Below the pieces are notes generated by a model that ran no database searches, had not been told where the DNA came from, and was given only the letters and a program-made list of their open reading frames with translations. A program made the translations under genes and the position numbers. This document shows, piece after piece, positions 55,080 to 64,000 of a stretch of 64,000 bases of DNA. Source of the stretch: Thelonectria olida (taxonomy: Eukaryota > Ascomycota > Sordariomycetes > Hypocreales > Nectriaceae); NCBI GenBank assembly GCA_020736575.1, contig JAGPYM010000040.1, forward strand, positions 186,001 through 250,000, in the 5' to 3' direction. Position 1 is the stretch's first letter, and the number at the start of each line of letters is the position of its first letter.

Positions 55080-55860
55080 GCCTCCCAAGCCGCACTCTCG
55101 TCCCCTCGTTCCAGCGTTCTTGATTCCATCGAGATCCGATCTTCCCCATACCCAATCTCTGACTTCGACTCAAGCCCGGCCCCGTCCTCTCAATTGGAGA
55201 GCGAAACCAGCGGATTGGACGGACCTTCCCTCGACGATTGGAATCAACTTGATTGGAAGCTCCTCCCATATTATACCCGCGAACCACGCAGTAAGAAGGA
55301 ACGGGGCTGGTGGTGGAGTCATGGCTTCAAGGTCCTCAATTCGAAAGCGAGGAAGATTAACTCGGGAGGTTTCTTGGCTCTGCCTCCATTGTATCCGGAA
55401 GAAAAAGACGATTCTGTCGAACTTCTGCTTTGTTGCCTCTGGAAGCGGGAATATCAAGAGGCACCTCAGTACTCATGGTTTTCGAGTGAGTCTTCTGATC
55501 TATTTATGACTTTGCCTTAGCTAACTTTCCAGGACCCTGAAAGTAAGAATCGCCCCCAAACAGGCAAGAAGATCGAATCCTACCTCCAAGCCGACCTTGC
55601 CTCCCCAAACGACCAACAACTGATCGCCAACTTCCTTGGTCGTTTTTGCCCTGAGGGACTTCGTCTTCTCCTACTCGACTGGGTCAGCTACCATAACATG
55701 CCCTTCCGAACAGTCGACACTCCTCGCTTCCAACGAATCCTTCAATATATCAACCCAGCGGTCAAGAAGGGAGATCTTCCGAGTAGGCAGCTGCTGAGGA
55801 AGATGCTCATGGACAAGTATCAGAGAGCTATTGGCCCCGTCACCAAGCTTCGAAATCGAT
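55080..55860 (+). pseudogene. hAT transposase relic 1
   Basis: The start MASQAALSSPRSSVLDSIEI is followed by SKKERGWWWSHGFKVLN. A frameshift near 55365 leads to WLCLHCIRKKKTILSNF and SGNIKRHLSTHGF, a BED-type zinc finger. Further on, FCPEGLRLLLLDWVSYHNMP, TVDTPRFQRILQYINPAV and LLRKMLMDKYQRAI match the region after the finger in fungal hATs. Coding ends at a second GATC-rich cluster at ~55853. Confidence 0.65.
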
Positions 55861-55992
55861 CGAATCGATCGACTGTGAGCTCTGATCGATCGATTTATAT
55901 CGATCAGGACCTTCAATCGATCGATGTCGATCGATCAAACATTGGAATCGAATCGATCGATATCGATCGACGATCAAATCGATCAACGCTGG
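55853..55992. repeat. ATCGATCG cluster 2
   Basis: About 140 bp made almost entirely of ATCGATCG, TCGAATCGAT and related palindromes. It shares CGATCGACTG-x3-AGCTCTGATCGATCGAT spacing with cluster 3. Confidence 0.85.
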
Positions 55993-56737
55993 TCTTCGTT
56001 GTCCCATCTACGGTTATCCTGCCCACCAATTGCAGAACTTGCCTCCAATCATCCCCTTCAAAGAGACTGAGGAAGAGTCGGCTGATAAATATCGGCTTTG
56101 CTCCAGAAACGAAGGCACTGAGCCATGGTCAAAATATGCCATCGTAGGCGGGCCCTGAGTGGTGTTTCCATCCTCCCGTAGGGCCGCAACCGCTCAAGTC
56201 TCTCTCCGTTTCTGCAGAAGACAATGCGAGAGTAAGAAAGTTAACAGCAATATAATATGACAGCCGAGGAAAGCGTACAACGCCAACGTCCCTCTACCAA
56301 GCAATTGGGTCCGCTCTGTATGCGATATTGTCCACCGGTGGCTCTTATAGATACTGATCAAGCTCATCCTGGCCCTGTAAGAGGGTTGACTGCTTTTTGT
56401 CGTTTAGTTGCTCGCCCTTGGAGCCGATCAAGGTCGAAACTGAAAAACAGTTACTCGGACAGCCATAGACGGACATCCAGACGTCGTGCGAGATTGAGAT
56501 GGGACAGCCTCAGAAAAGAGCATCACAACAACAGTCAGTCAACACATTGCGCCCGTCGCGTGCGCATTGACGCGGCGCGCATTGGAAAATCGTGTATGCA
56601 ATAAGGTATGGTTACAGTAGGGAGCAAAAGAATCTCGTGCAGTATCATGTATCACTGCTCATACTTTAGCAGGAAGGATACTTTAGCATGACGAATATTT
56701 TTGCACCCCACCCTACCGTGGACAGCCTACCCGGGAC
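55993..56737. other. No gene recognised
   Basis: The frames here are short. One segment, ETEEESADKYRLCSRNEGTE near 56070-56125, looks like an eroded protein but is unassigned. Confidence 0.35.
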
Positions 56738-56880
56738 CCTTCACGATCGACGATCAAATCGATCGAGCAGGACTTGTAATCGATCGATATCGATCGACTG
56801 GCAGCTCTGATCGATCGATCGAAATCGAAATCGAATCGATTAATCGAAGCGATCAAATCGATTGGTCGATCGATTTCGAA
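56738..56880. repeat. ATCGATCG cluster 3
   Basis: Same composition as cluster 2, with shared strings CGATCGACGATCAAATCGAT and AGCTCTGATCGATCGAT. It precedes the second hAT relic by ~370 bp. Beyond it (56915-57020) lies a run of AAGTCAAGTA-type motifs with an inverted partner. Confidence 0.85.
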
Positions 56881-57249
56881 GCCTGCCCGTCACGGAGCTT
56901 CTCAGTGCAGACCTCAATTCAAGTATCAAGTCAAGTATTTCAAGTAAGTCAAGTAAGTTGACGGCCCAATGTATTTCAAGTAAGTAAGTTCATAATGCCT
57001 CAAACTTGATTTACTTGAAATACTATATTTTATGGGTTTTCCTGTGCGATGGTCCTGGGAGTGTAGGGTAATGAATTTGGTGTGGCCCCCAAGCTGATTG
57101 CACCAATGATAATCCAGGGACGCGGTAGGGGTGGCGCGGATTTATTGGTTTGTTCGCCCGCGTGGTCGAGACGTGTCGCACCTGACTCAGAACCCAAGTA
57201 GTCCCTTTGTGAGAAGCATCCACGATCCGCGATCCGCCAATGATCCGCT

Positions 57250-59311
57250 ATGGCAACACAACAGCAGTCGCTAGAAACGCTCCTGGGGATTAGCAGTCAG
57301 CGCAAATCACTGAAACAGCAGCTTGACGCTGCGTCCATCAAGGCTGAATCTGGGAGAACGACTCTTTCTGACCTCCCAACGGTCCAGATCGGCTGCAAGA
57401 GGTATATACCAGAGGAGTATATTGCTAACAAGAATCGCAAAGGCCGGCGGAGCTGGATTCAAGCCCACGGATTCTTCCTCACGGAAGTTAGCCCTGATTT
57501 GCGGACGTTGCAGACCTACTGGGCTTGCTCGAAATGTGATGAACGCGGGAAGAGCTCGTTGTTCGTCGCGACAAACACCACGTCGCCAATTGAACATCTC
57601 CGAAGGTATATGGCATCCGTATGAGTCCGACATTTATTCTTTTTCAGCGTCTTACTGGATATAGGTCACATATGATCACTGAGGCGGACGGCAATGCGGA
57701 CGAAGATTCGTCTCGCGCTGACATTCACCCCCCTTCGAAACGGCGCTGCCTGGAGCTTCCTACTGCAAGATCCAATGTTAATAAAGCAAAGGAGCTGACG
57801 GTCGGCTGGATCGTCACTGCCAATCTTCCTTTCACGGCGCCGTCGAATCCGTACTTGCGACGAATGCTCGACTTACACGATGCGTCATTGGCGAAAGAGG
57901 TGCCGTGGAGGCGGCAGTCGGTGCGTGATACCATGCGGAAATTATTCGAGGTAAAGAAGGGAGCAATATCGAGTCAATTGGAGAAGGCAGTCACAAGGAT
58001 TAGCTTTAGCTTTGACATGTGGACTTCTCCAAACCGGTACGCTTTCCTTGGCCTCCACGCTCACTATCTCGACGCCTCCTATCAAGTCCAATCGCGACTT
58101 CTTGCCCTGCGCCGTGTGTGAGGAGCTCATTCCGGAGATAACCAAGTAACGACAATATATGTCATCTTCGGCGAGTACGGGATACGAGATCGGATTGGCG
58201 CGGGTGTCTGCGACAATGTCTCGTCCAATGACACATGCTTGGCCAGCCTCTATCGTCAACTTTCTCCTGCGATGGCCGAGGAGGATATTAGAAACTATCG
58301 AACACGGTGCTTTGGGCATATTGTCAGCCTTGCAGCTCGAGCGTTCCTCTGGGGGAAAGACCCTGACTCGTTTGAGCGAGAAGCCTTCACCGAGGCGGCT
58401 TTCTAAGTTGAAGAGCGTGAGCTTCGACTTTGGCGGAAACGGGGAGCAGTGGGCAAGCTGCATAACATCGTCCGGTTCGTCAGGGCTTCCCCCGCAACGG
58501 CGAGAGTTGATGAAATCTCTGGCATGCAACCAACGCGACGAAGACGGCTATCAACTCTTTGAGGAGGAGCGAGCTGCCATCGACCTCGAGCTGATGCAAA
58601 ACAATGAAACCAGATGGAATTCGACTTTTCTGATGATCTAGCGTGCCATTTGCAAACGAGAGCACATTGACCATTTCATCGCATATCTCGAAACGAAGGC
58701 AGCAGAGCCCCGACAACGTGTGCCTGTCCAAGATCAGCTTTCACCACAGGACTGGCTTCTGTTGGCGGAGATACAGAGTCTACACAAACCACTCTACGAG
58801 ATCGCCATGAGGTGCCAGGGTTGGGCTAAAGAAGGCCGTTACGGTGCCTTGTGGGAAGTGATGATCGGAATGGAATATTTGCTCAACTTCTTCGAGGAGC
58901 AAAAACTGATATTCTCGCCACCTGATGGTACTGCTGATGAGCTAAGGAATGCCAGAGCCTCGGCAACCAAGAGTACGGCTTTCTAGTTCATATTCGCTCG
59001 TCTCATGCCTATTTTGCTAATAGTTTCTCAGGATGTAGTACTCCGCGAGTTGATCAGGGTCGCGGACGCGAGAAACACTTGCCACAGCACACTCGAGACG
59101 AATACACTGGTGCATTTTTGCAAACTGAGAATCTTGATGATGACCACCGACGATGCATACAAATCTCTATCAATAACTGTTGGTTAAAGCTTGATGAGTA
59201 TTACAGTCTACTTGGCCAATCGCCACTTTACCCGGCTGCCGTTATTCTTCACCCGCGCTGGAACGTGTCTTGGCTTGAGGCGAACTGGACTAGCCACGAG
59301 CAACTAGTGTG
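57250..59311 (+). pseudogene. hAT transposase relic 2
   Basis: The start MATQQQSLETLLGISSQRKS leads to SWIQAHGFFL and a zinc-finger region WACSKCDERGKSS ... IEHLRR. After a frame change near 57610 come ELTVGWIVTANLPFTAPSNP and KAVTRISFSFDMWTSPNRYA. Further frames give GAGVCDNVSSND, CFGHIVSLAARAFL and QNNETRWNSTFLMI. The end shows EYYSLLGQSPLYPAAVILHP then WLEANWTSHEQLV. Several frameshifts and stops make it inactive. It is cut at 59311 by a LINE, with target duplication GAGCAACTAGTGTG. Confidence 0.7.
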
Positions 59312-60997
59312 AATGTGTCAGACGAAACAGGCTAGAGCCTTGGCATGTGACCTAGAAAAGAGGGGAAATGCGGAATCCCGCTCCCTCGAACTGGGAGAGA
59401 ACATCATCAGCATCATCACTTTGAACAGGTCATCAAGAGGACCATTTGATCAATTGAATAGCCTGATTTTAGGCCCCTGATATTACTAATTTTACCTCTA
59501 TTGAACTACCTAACTCGGACCACACACTGACCCCTCGAGAGTCCAACAGAATGAATGAAATTTATTACGCCCGGGAGGACCAAGCCTCATAGGGCCATGA
59601 CGCTAACCTATTTTCAGTTCTAACGATTGATCGAGATCACCCAGAAGCCCCACACTCCTTCCTCATCCACTGATTGGTCTCGCCTCGCTTGACTCGGATG
59701 TGACAGGCCTGCTTGAAGGCCAATTTCTCCAAGTGTTCAGCATCCTATCTTCAGCAGCTGAAGCATGGTCTGCCAACTTGAGGCTGTTTGGTGTTAGTAT
59801 CGCTAGGTTTGGTCGCTAATTTGATTAGTTAGTATCTTATCCAGTCTGGTTTGCATCAAGTCTCCTCGTGTCCATGGCGAACTTAATCGCCGCCCGCACT
59901 GCCTGTAGGTCTGGTGCCCATTTTGGGCCATCCGATGCCGCCTTTCCTCCCAAAAAGAACGAGAGGTTCCCCATCTTTGCCTGTCCGACCCTTCGCATGC
60001 CTTCCCGCTGTGCATCCCACTTCGTACACCGGAACAGAAAATGTTCCATCGTCTCTGCTGCTCGTCCACAGTTGCACCTGTCCGATTCTGCTGCTCCAAT
60101 CCTGTGCAGGTAGCTGTTGATCCTAGCCATTCCCGTGCGAAGCTGGGAGAGCATGTCTGCTTCGCGCCTCTTCAATCCATCATACAGGGCGCGCGTGTGT
60201 GTACCTGGTAACGCTCTGTCGATTCGCTTCGCGTACTTTCCGACCCCATCGGGCAGGATCTTCTGCCGCTGTTGCTGTGCGATCGCTAGTCTCATCCGTG
60301 TGGAACGCGCTTGGCATGTTGGTTTCTTAGGTCTCTGTCTTCCTCGTGCGGCTCTTCGCGCTTCCGTCTTTGCCTCGCTGCCCATCGGGAAGTCCTTGTC
60401 TCCGGCTGGTACCCACAGCATTTTGACGATGTTGCCACTCTTCTGGAGTCGTTCGGCATGCCTATGGATCTCCTGGACGGTACATTGTCCCGACTGCTGT
60501 TGCGGCCGCGCGATCACTTGCAGTGCTGATCGGCTGCTCGTCATAACAGTCAACTGTCGATGTTGAAGTCCATCCGGCATGCATCTCAGCGCCGTCGCTA
60601 TAGCTTCCAGCTCTGCCGTGTACACGTTCTGGTCGTCTCTGGAACCGATCATAATCGAGTACCTGACCACCACCTCGCCCAGTCTGTTGCTCAGAGTATC
60701 ACGGACGATGCCGCCCATGCCTACCCTTCCTGCCTTCTCAGAGGCACTGGTTGCCACCAGGATGCCCTCCATCCTGTTGGCGGTTTCTGTCGCCATATCT
60801 TGGTCGAGGTCGTACCCGATGGGCAGGCGGCTGTGCCATGGTGGTAGTGTATATGCCTGGATTGTTTCCATTCGTTCAGCTGCGTTCCCTCCTTGTGCCA
60901 GCGCGAGTTTCTTCATCGGAGACAGGTATCTCCGGCTGCTTGACATCTTGAGACCCGCGAGTGGGTGCGTCTTTGGTAGGGTGTGCAGGTTGATCCA
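59312..60997 (-). mobile_element. 5'-truncated LINE with 14-bp target duplication
   Basis: The perfect repeat GAGCAACTAGTGTG flanks it (59298-59311 and 60998-61011). The minus strand begins inside ORF2 at WINLHTLPKTHPLAG, carries RNase H and the C-terminal module to the stop at 59837, then a 3' UTR with CCCGGGCGTAATAAATTTC at ~59572-59554. About 240 further bp lie between this usual LINE end and the target duplication. Confidence 0.8.
59837..60997 (-). CDS. LINE ORF2 C-terminal part (RNase H and zinc module), partial
   Basis: An open frame of ~387 codons without internal stops. RNase H landmarks are GRVGMGGIVRD, YTAELEAIATALRCMPD and QLTVMTSSRSALQVI. The C-terminus has RIDRALPGTHTRALYD, DMLSQLRTGMARINSYLHRI and the zinc motif CNCGRAAETMEHFLFRC. 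Endonuclease and RT are lost to 5' truncation, so there is no native start. The lack of stops shows a young insertion. Confidence 0.8.
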   Translation of the reverse strand, partial: WINLHTLPKTHPLAGLKMSSSRRYLSPMKKLALAQGGNAAERMETIQAYTLPPWHSRLPIGYDLDQDMATETANRMEGILVATSASEKAGRVGMGGIVRDTLSNRLGEVVVRYSIMIGSRDDQNVYTAELEAIATALRCMPDGLQHRQLTVMTSSRSALQVIARPQQQSGQCTVQEIHRHAERLQKSGNIVKMLWVPAGDKDFPMGSEAKTEARRAARGRQRPKKPTCQARSTRMRLAIAQQQRQKILPDGVGKYAKRIDRALPGTHTRALYDGLKRREADMLSQLRTGMARINSYLHRIGAAESDRCNCGRAAETMEHFLFRCTKWDAQREGMRRVGQAKMGNLSFFLGGKAASDGPKWAPDLQAVRAAIKFAMDTRRLDANQTG

Positions 60998-61015
60998 GAG
61001 CAACTAGTGTGGCTA

Positions 61016-62033
61016 CGTATGGCAGCCTATAGGGGTCACTGTTGCAAAACCCCCAAAAGCTTACCCAAGACACAAATTGGGCCTAGACGACGAACATCCC
61101 ACCCCACAGTACATGGAGCCATGTACCTCACTATATAATTTCTTGAATTTTTGGCGCTGGGGCTGCTGCAACGACCGCGAGAGGGACGCAGCGGACCAGC
61201 AGGGAGCAGTTCAGCACATTCAGGCATTTCGGGATCGAATTCACGTACTAAATCTTCCAATCAAAGCTAGACCACCGTATTCTACAGAGGCAACCTGCCT
61301 CTGAGACCTCCGCTGCAGAGTTATTGAGGTTCTAGTCTCCAAGCTCACGAAGGCGGTTGATGTTGCCCGCTTAGAGCGAGTGCGTTCCTTTGTAGACTGT
61401 CAGGTGTTGCCTTTATAGTTCTGTAAATAACAATGTAACCTTTTGTCGTGGCAGATGAGGATCGCTAGAACTGGTCGGGTATATAACCGCTCTATGATAG
61501 ATAATTAAGTACATGTGGCTAAAAATGTTAGTAATAGTATCCGTCAAATTGATGAAATTCTCAGACAAACATATTTCAGTACACAAATATTTCAAACCCT
61601 AAGGCCCCTAACACGTAAATAAAACCCCATTGCCGCCAGGCAAGAGCTGTTACGGGTCGCTATCTCGCTCGCTCGTTCCTTCATTTAACGTTTACGAGAT
61701 GGCATTCCCGCCCATAGTCTGTGGCCAGCCTCTCGGGTAGCTAACGTCGACACCGCACTTGTCCTCTGCTGGCTTATCGCGTTTTGCTCGCACACAGGAA
61801 ATAGCTGCTACCAAAATGGAGGAGTCAAAAGTCTGAATTTCTCCGAATTAAACTTGACTCCATCAAGAAGCAAAAGCTTCAGGCCTGCTGGGAGGGACTC
61901 GGAAGCGCTCCGAGCGAGTCCGCAGCTGGTCCGTAGTACCTGCTTCACCCTGACGCGGGGTATCGAAATGCCCACGACGGTGGGGCGCAAAATGACAGGG
62001 GAGTTTTGCAACAGTGTGCCCTATAGGCCTCCG
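61016..62033. mobile_element. 1018-bp non-autonomous element with TA-flanked inverted ends
   Basis: The ends are CGTATGGCAGCCTATAGGGG and, reversed, CGGAGGCCTATAGGGCACAC. Both continue as CACTGTTGCAAAAC, giving ~40-bp imperfect inverted repeats. TA lies outside each end (61014-61015 and 62034-62035), pointing to Tc1/mariner-type insertion. The inside has only unmatched frames, such as 61077-61304. It inserted next to the LINE target duplication. Confidence 0.7.
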
Positions 62034-62153
62034 TAGCTACGGAACCGTCAACAGTAAAGCAGCCCGAGCGAAGAACGACGATCGGGAGGAAATCTCTATA
62101 TCTCTATATCTTCTTACTTCAAAGAGTTGTGCTGTGGTGGACCACCCTGCATC

Positions 62154-63479
62154 ATGAGTGCCCTGGCGAGTGCGGGGACCGTGGTGGGGCCGCGGGGTCC
62201 CATATCGACGCCAACAGGGCGCCGTGTCATGAAACGCAAAATTGACGACCAAGGGAAGGAATCGAACAAAAGCAGCCGATATGCAACAAGAACGACGACG
62301 AACGCGAAAACAATTGAAGTGGAATGCGCGACCGACATAAGAAATGGAAACAGCAGCGACAGCACCGACGAGGGAGGCGCGACGCTCCAGAGTGCGTTGG
62401 ATTTGTTGGGCCAGTACCGCACTGAGTTCCAAGGGATGAAGGAGGCGATCAAGGAGCAGAGCGAAACCATACGTAGCCAGCAAGAGACCATCCGAGAGTT
62501 GAAGGAAGCAGCCGAGGGGCAGCAGAACTGTATTCGAGATTTGAGCCAACGATTCGAGGACGCCAAGCAGCAGATGGGCCATGACCTGAAGCGAGCACAC
62601 GAGCTACTTGAAGCTATCGCAGCGCGCGCCCCAGCTACCCCGCCGGTCTCTTTCGCTGACGTCACACGTTCATCGCCCTCATCCGAACCTAGCAATGTGA
62701 GGACGAAGGTCTCTAACAACACCTTGGCATCGTCTTTGGCAAATGCGTTCTATTGCACGATCGACACGTCGCGGGTTGAAGAGCATGACAGAGATCGGGC
62801 ACAGCTAGGAGCAATCCGGCAAGCCATCGAGGGCGAGATGAGGGCAAAGGATGGCCAGGCGGCCTGGAGATGCGCGGCAGTTGTAAGGGATGCCCGGAAC
62901 ATAGAGAGGGTCAAGGTCATCTGCAGAGATGAAGACGAGTTGAAGCAGGTCAAGGACGCCGCGCAGAAGACGGCGGTTGTGGGAGTGAGGGTGATGAGAG
63001 ACCAGCTCTACCCGGTGAAGGTGGACAACGCCAACCGAACTGCGGTGCTGGACGCAGAAGGGAATGTCCTACCTGGGGCGGCTGAAGCGCTCGGCGCCGA
63101 GAATAACGTCGATATTGCCAAAATCTCATGGTTGAGCAATAAGGAGTCGGGAAAAGCGTACGGGTCGATGGTGGTGTACGTCACGAAGGGGAAGGACGCG
63201 AAGCGGCTCGTGGACGGTCGCTACTTTGATCTAGCCGGGGAATCAGCGTGCGCAAACGTCTTCGAACCACGCAAGGGACCAGTACAGTGCTACAACTGCC
63301 AAGAGATTGGCCACAAGTCGTTCCGGTGCAAGAACCCTCAGATTTGCGGAAGATGCGCGAAACCGGGACATCACCACAGGGAGTGCCAGGAGGTGGAACC
63401 GAAGTGCGTGCTGTGCGGCGGGCCACACGAATCGTTCAGTCGGAACTGCCGTGTGCGGAACGCACGCAGCGATGTGTAA
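62154..63479 (+). CDS. LINE ORF1 (Gag-like), third subfamily
   Basis: The start at ATG 62154 gives 441 residues (62127 would require TTG). The N-terminus is basic. A long coiled coil runs over ~80-160 (LGQYRTEFQGMKEAIKEQSE, TIRELKEAAEGQQNCIRDLS). The middle domain has WRCAAVVRDARNIERVKVI and [18 protein letters not shown]. Three knuckles end it: CYNCQEIGHKSFRC, CGRCAKPGHHHREC and [15 protein letters not shown]. It binds LINE RNA in the RNP. Its stop overlaps the ORF2 start by 8 bp. Confidence 0.9.
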   Translation: MSALASAGTVVGPRGPISTPTGRRVMKRKIDDQGKESNKSSRYATRTTTNAKTIEVECATDIRNGNSSDSTDEGGATLQSALDLLGQYRTEFQGMKEAIKEQSETIRSQQETIRELKEAAEGQQNCIRDLSQRFEDAKQQMGHDLKRAHELLEAIAARAPATPPVSFADVTRSSPSSEPSNVRTKVSNNTLASSLANAFYCTIDTSRVEEHDRDRAQLGAIRQAIEGEMRAKDGQAAWRCAAVVRDARNIERVKVICRDEDELKQVKDAAQKTAVVGVRVMRDQLYPVKVDNANRTAVLDAEGNVLPGAAEALGAENNVDIAKISWLSNKESGKAYGSMVVYVTKGKDAKRLVDGRYFDLAGESACANVFEPRKGPVQCYNCQEIGHKSFRCKNPQICGRCAKPGHHHRECQEVEPKCVLCGGPHESFSRNCRVRNARSDV

Positions 63480-64000
63480 GACGTTCCGCATCCTACAGCT
63501 TAATGTACGAAAGCGAGAACCGGTACAACAAAGTTTGATGAACGACGCAGACCTCAAGGACTACGGAGTGCTGGCGGTCTCCGAACCGTATGCAAAGAAG
63601 ATCGACGGCAAGGTGGTAACAAGCCCTGCGGGGCACAGCAACTGGACGAGGATGATACCGACGCGCACGCACGATGCGCCCTGGCCGATCCGAAGCATGC
63701 TTTGGGTGCGAAGCGACATTGAGGCGGAGCAGGTACCGATACCATCAGCAGATCTCACGGCAGCAGTGCTTCGACTTCTAGAGAGAGACATCCTGGTGGT
63801 GTCAGTGTACGTGAAGGGGAAGAACACAGAGGCACTGACATCTACAATTAGAGAGCTGCATGGCCTGATCCAGCGATTCCGTAATGGCACCGGTACGCGT
63901 ACGGACGTGGTGCTGGCTGGAGACTTCAATCGCCACGACCTACTCTGGACCGGAGACGAGGTGTCAGCAAGAAGACAAGGCGAAGCCGAGCCAATCGTCG
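63472..64000 (+). CDS. LINE ORF2 start (APE endonuclease), partial
   Basis: ATG 63472 lies inside the ORF1 end (ATGTGTAA), and the frame stays open to the window edge. It begins CKTFRILQLNVRKREPVQQS. Endonuclease landmarks are LAVSEPYA, GHSNWTRMIPT, IRSMLWVRSDIEAEQVPI, ILVVSVYVKGK and LAGDFNRHDLLWTGDEV. The D/N/H catalytic pattern is visible in GDFNRHD. Reverse transcriptase would follow outside the window. Translation probably depends on termination-reinitiation from ORF1. Confidence 0.9.
   Translation, partial: MCKTFRILQLNVRKREPVQQSLMNDADLKDYGVLAVSEPYAKKIDGKVVTSPAGHSNWTRMIPTRTHDAPWPIRSMLWVRSDIEAEQVPIPSADLTAAVLRLLERDILVVSVYVKGKNTEALTSTIRELHGLIQRFRNGTGTRTDVVLAGDFNRHDLLWTGDEVSARRQGEAEPIV

Larger units (their letters stand above)
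62036..64000 (+). mobile_element. Tad-type LINE, 5' part, open at window edge
   Basis: A ~120-bp 5' leader is followed by an intact ORF1 and an ORF2 still open at 64000. No stop or frameshift is visible, so this is the best candidate for an active LINE in the window. Its ORF1 is a different subfamily from those at 18950 and 23533. Confidence 0.8.

Noticed and set aside
61077..61304. 75-residue frame inside the 1018-bp element as a transposase piece.
   Set aside because: No HTH or catalytic motif; too short to support.
1..64000. Starship-type giant mobile element (a DUF3435 tyrosine recombinase captain with cargo).
   Set aside because: No frame resembles a DUF3435 recombinase and no long-range terminal repeats were noticed; the regulatory gene content alone is not evidence.
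1..64000. Secondary-metabolite cluster around the Zn2Cys6 regulator.
   Set aside because: No polyketide synthase, peptide synthetase, terpene cyclase, P450 or transporter was recognised nearby.

Overview
This window comes from a filamentous ascomycete, most likely a Eurotiomycete such as an Aspergillus or Penicillium relative. The evidence is short GT-AG introns of 46-71 bp with CTAAC-type branch sites, a Zn2Cys6 activator, a CFEM/Pth11-type receptor, a Reg1-type protein with the fungal DUF1752 block, and Tad-type LINEs, Fot/pogo, hAT, Copia and Helitron elements of fungal type. The host genes are sparse islands in transposon debris, which is how an accessory, subtelomeric or lineage-specific compartment looks. 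No rRNA, tRNA or CRISPR was recognised.

Layout. 1-6 kb: a truncated RGS-domain gene fused to ankyrin and DUF7924-like relics, then an intact seven-exon Zn2Cys6 transcription factor (minus strand). 6-16.5 kb: an integrase-like relic, a tiny LINE tail insertion with a (CTA)n tract, the first copy of a duplicated bZIP gene (internal stop), a LINE end, a small two-exon unknown gene, and a 300-bp MITE. 16.5-25.5 kb: a nearly intact Fot/pogo transposon, two LINE 5' halves in opposite orientation, a LINE 3' half and a Helitron helicase scrap. 25.7-30.1 kb: a Reg1-like PP1 regulator and the second, intact bZIP copy. 30-42.6 kb: LINE pieces, a 679-bp element with palindromic termini, and a complete Copia retrotransposon (32918-39221). 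The Copia sits inside a nine-exon seven-transmembrane CFEM receptor gene; removing it with one target duplication restores the frame exactly. 43-48.7 kb: a hAT transposon next to a RecQ relic, plus small repeats. 48.9-54 kb: a Gac1-like glycogen-targeting PP1 regulator and a bHLH transcription factor. 54-64 kb: Fot, hAT, LINE and mariner-like elements, ending in a LINE with intact ORF1 and an ORF2 open to the window edge.

Two themes recur. Every host gene that can be recognised by protein family, apart from the ankyrin, DUF7924-like and RecQ relics, is a signalling or regulatory gene: RGS, Zn2Cys6, bZIP twice, two PP1 targeting subunits, a Pth11-like receptor and bHLH. No biosynthetic cluster or metabolic enzyme was recognised. 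Several broken copies carry stops explained by CpA-to-TpA transitions, as expected from repeat-induced point mutation. The LINE ends share a GGGCGTAATAAA-type signal followed by different microsatellite tails, and three insertions have clear 12-14 bp target duplications. All family calls are by eye from sequence motifs; no database search was run.
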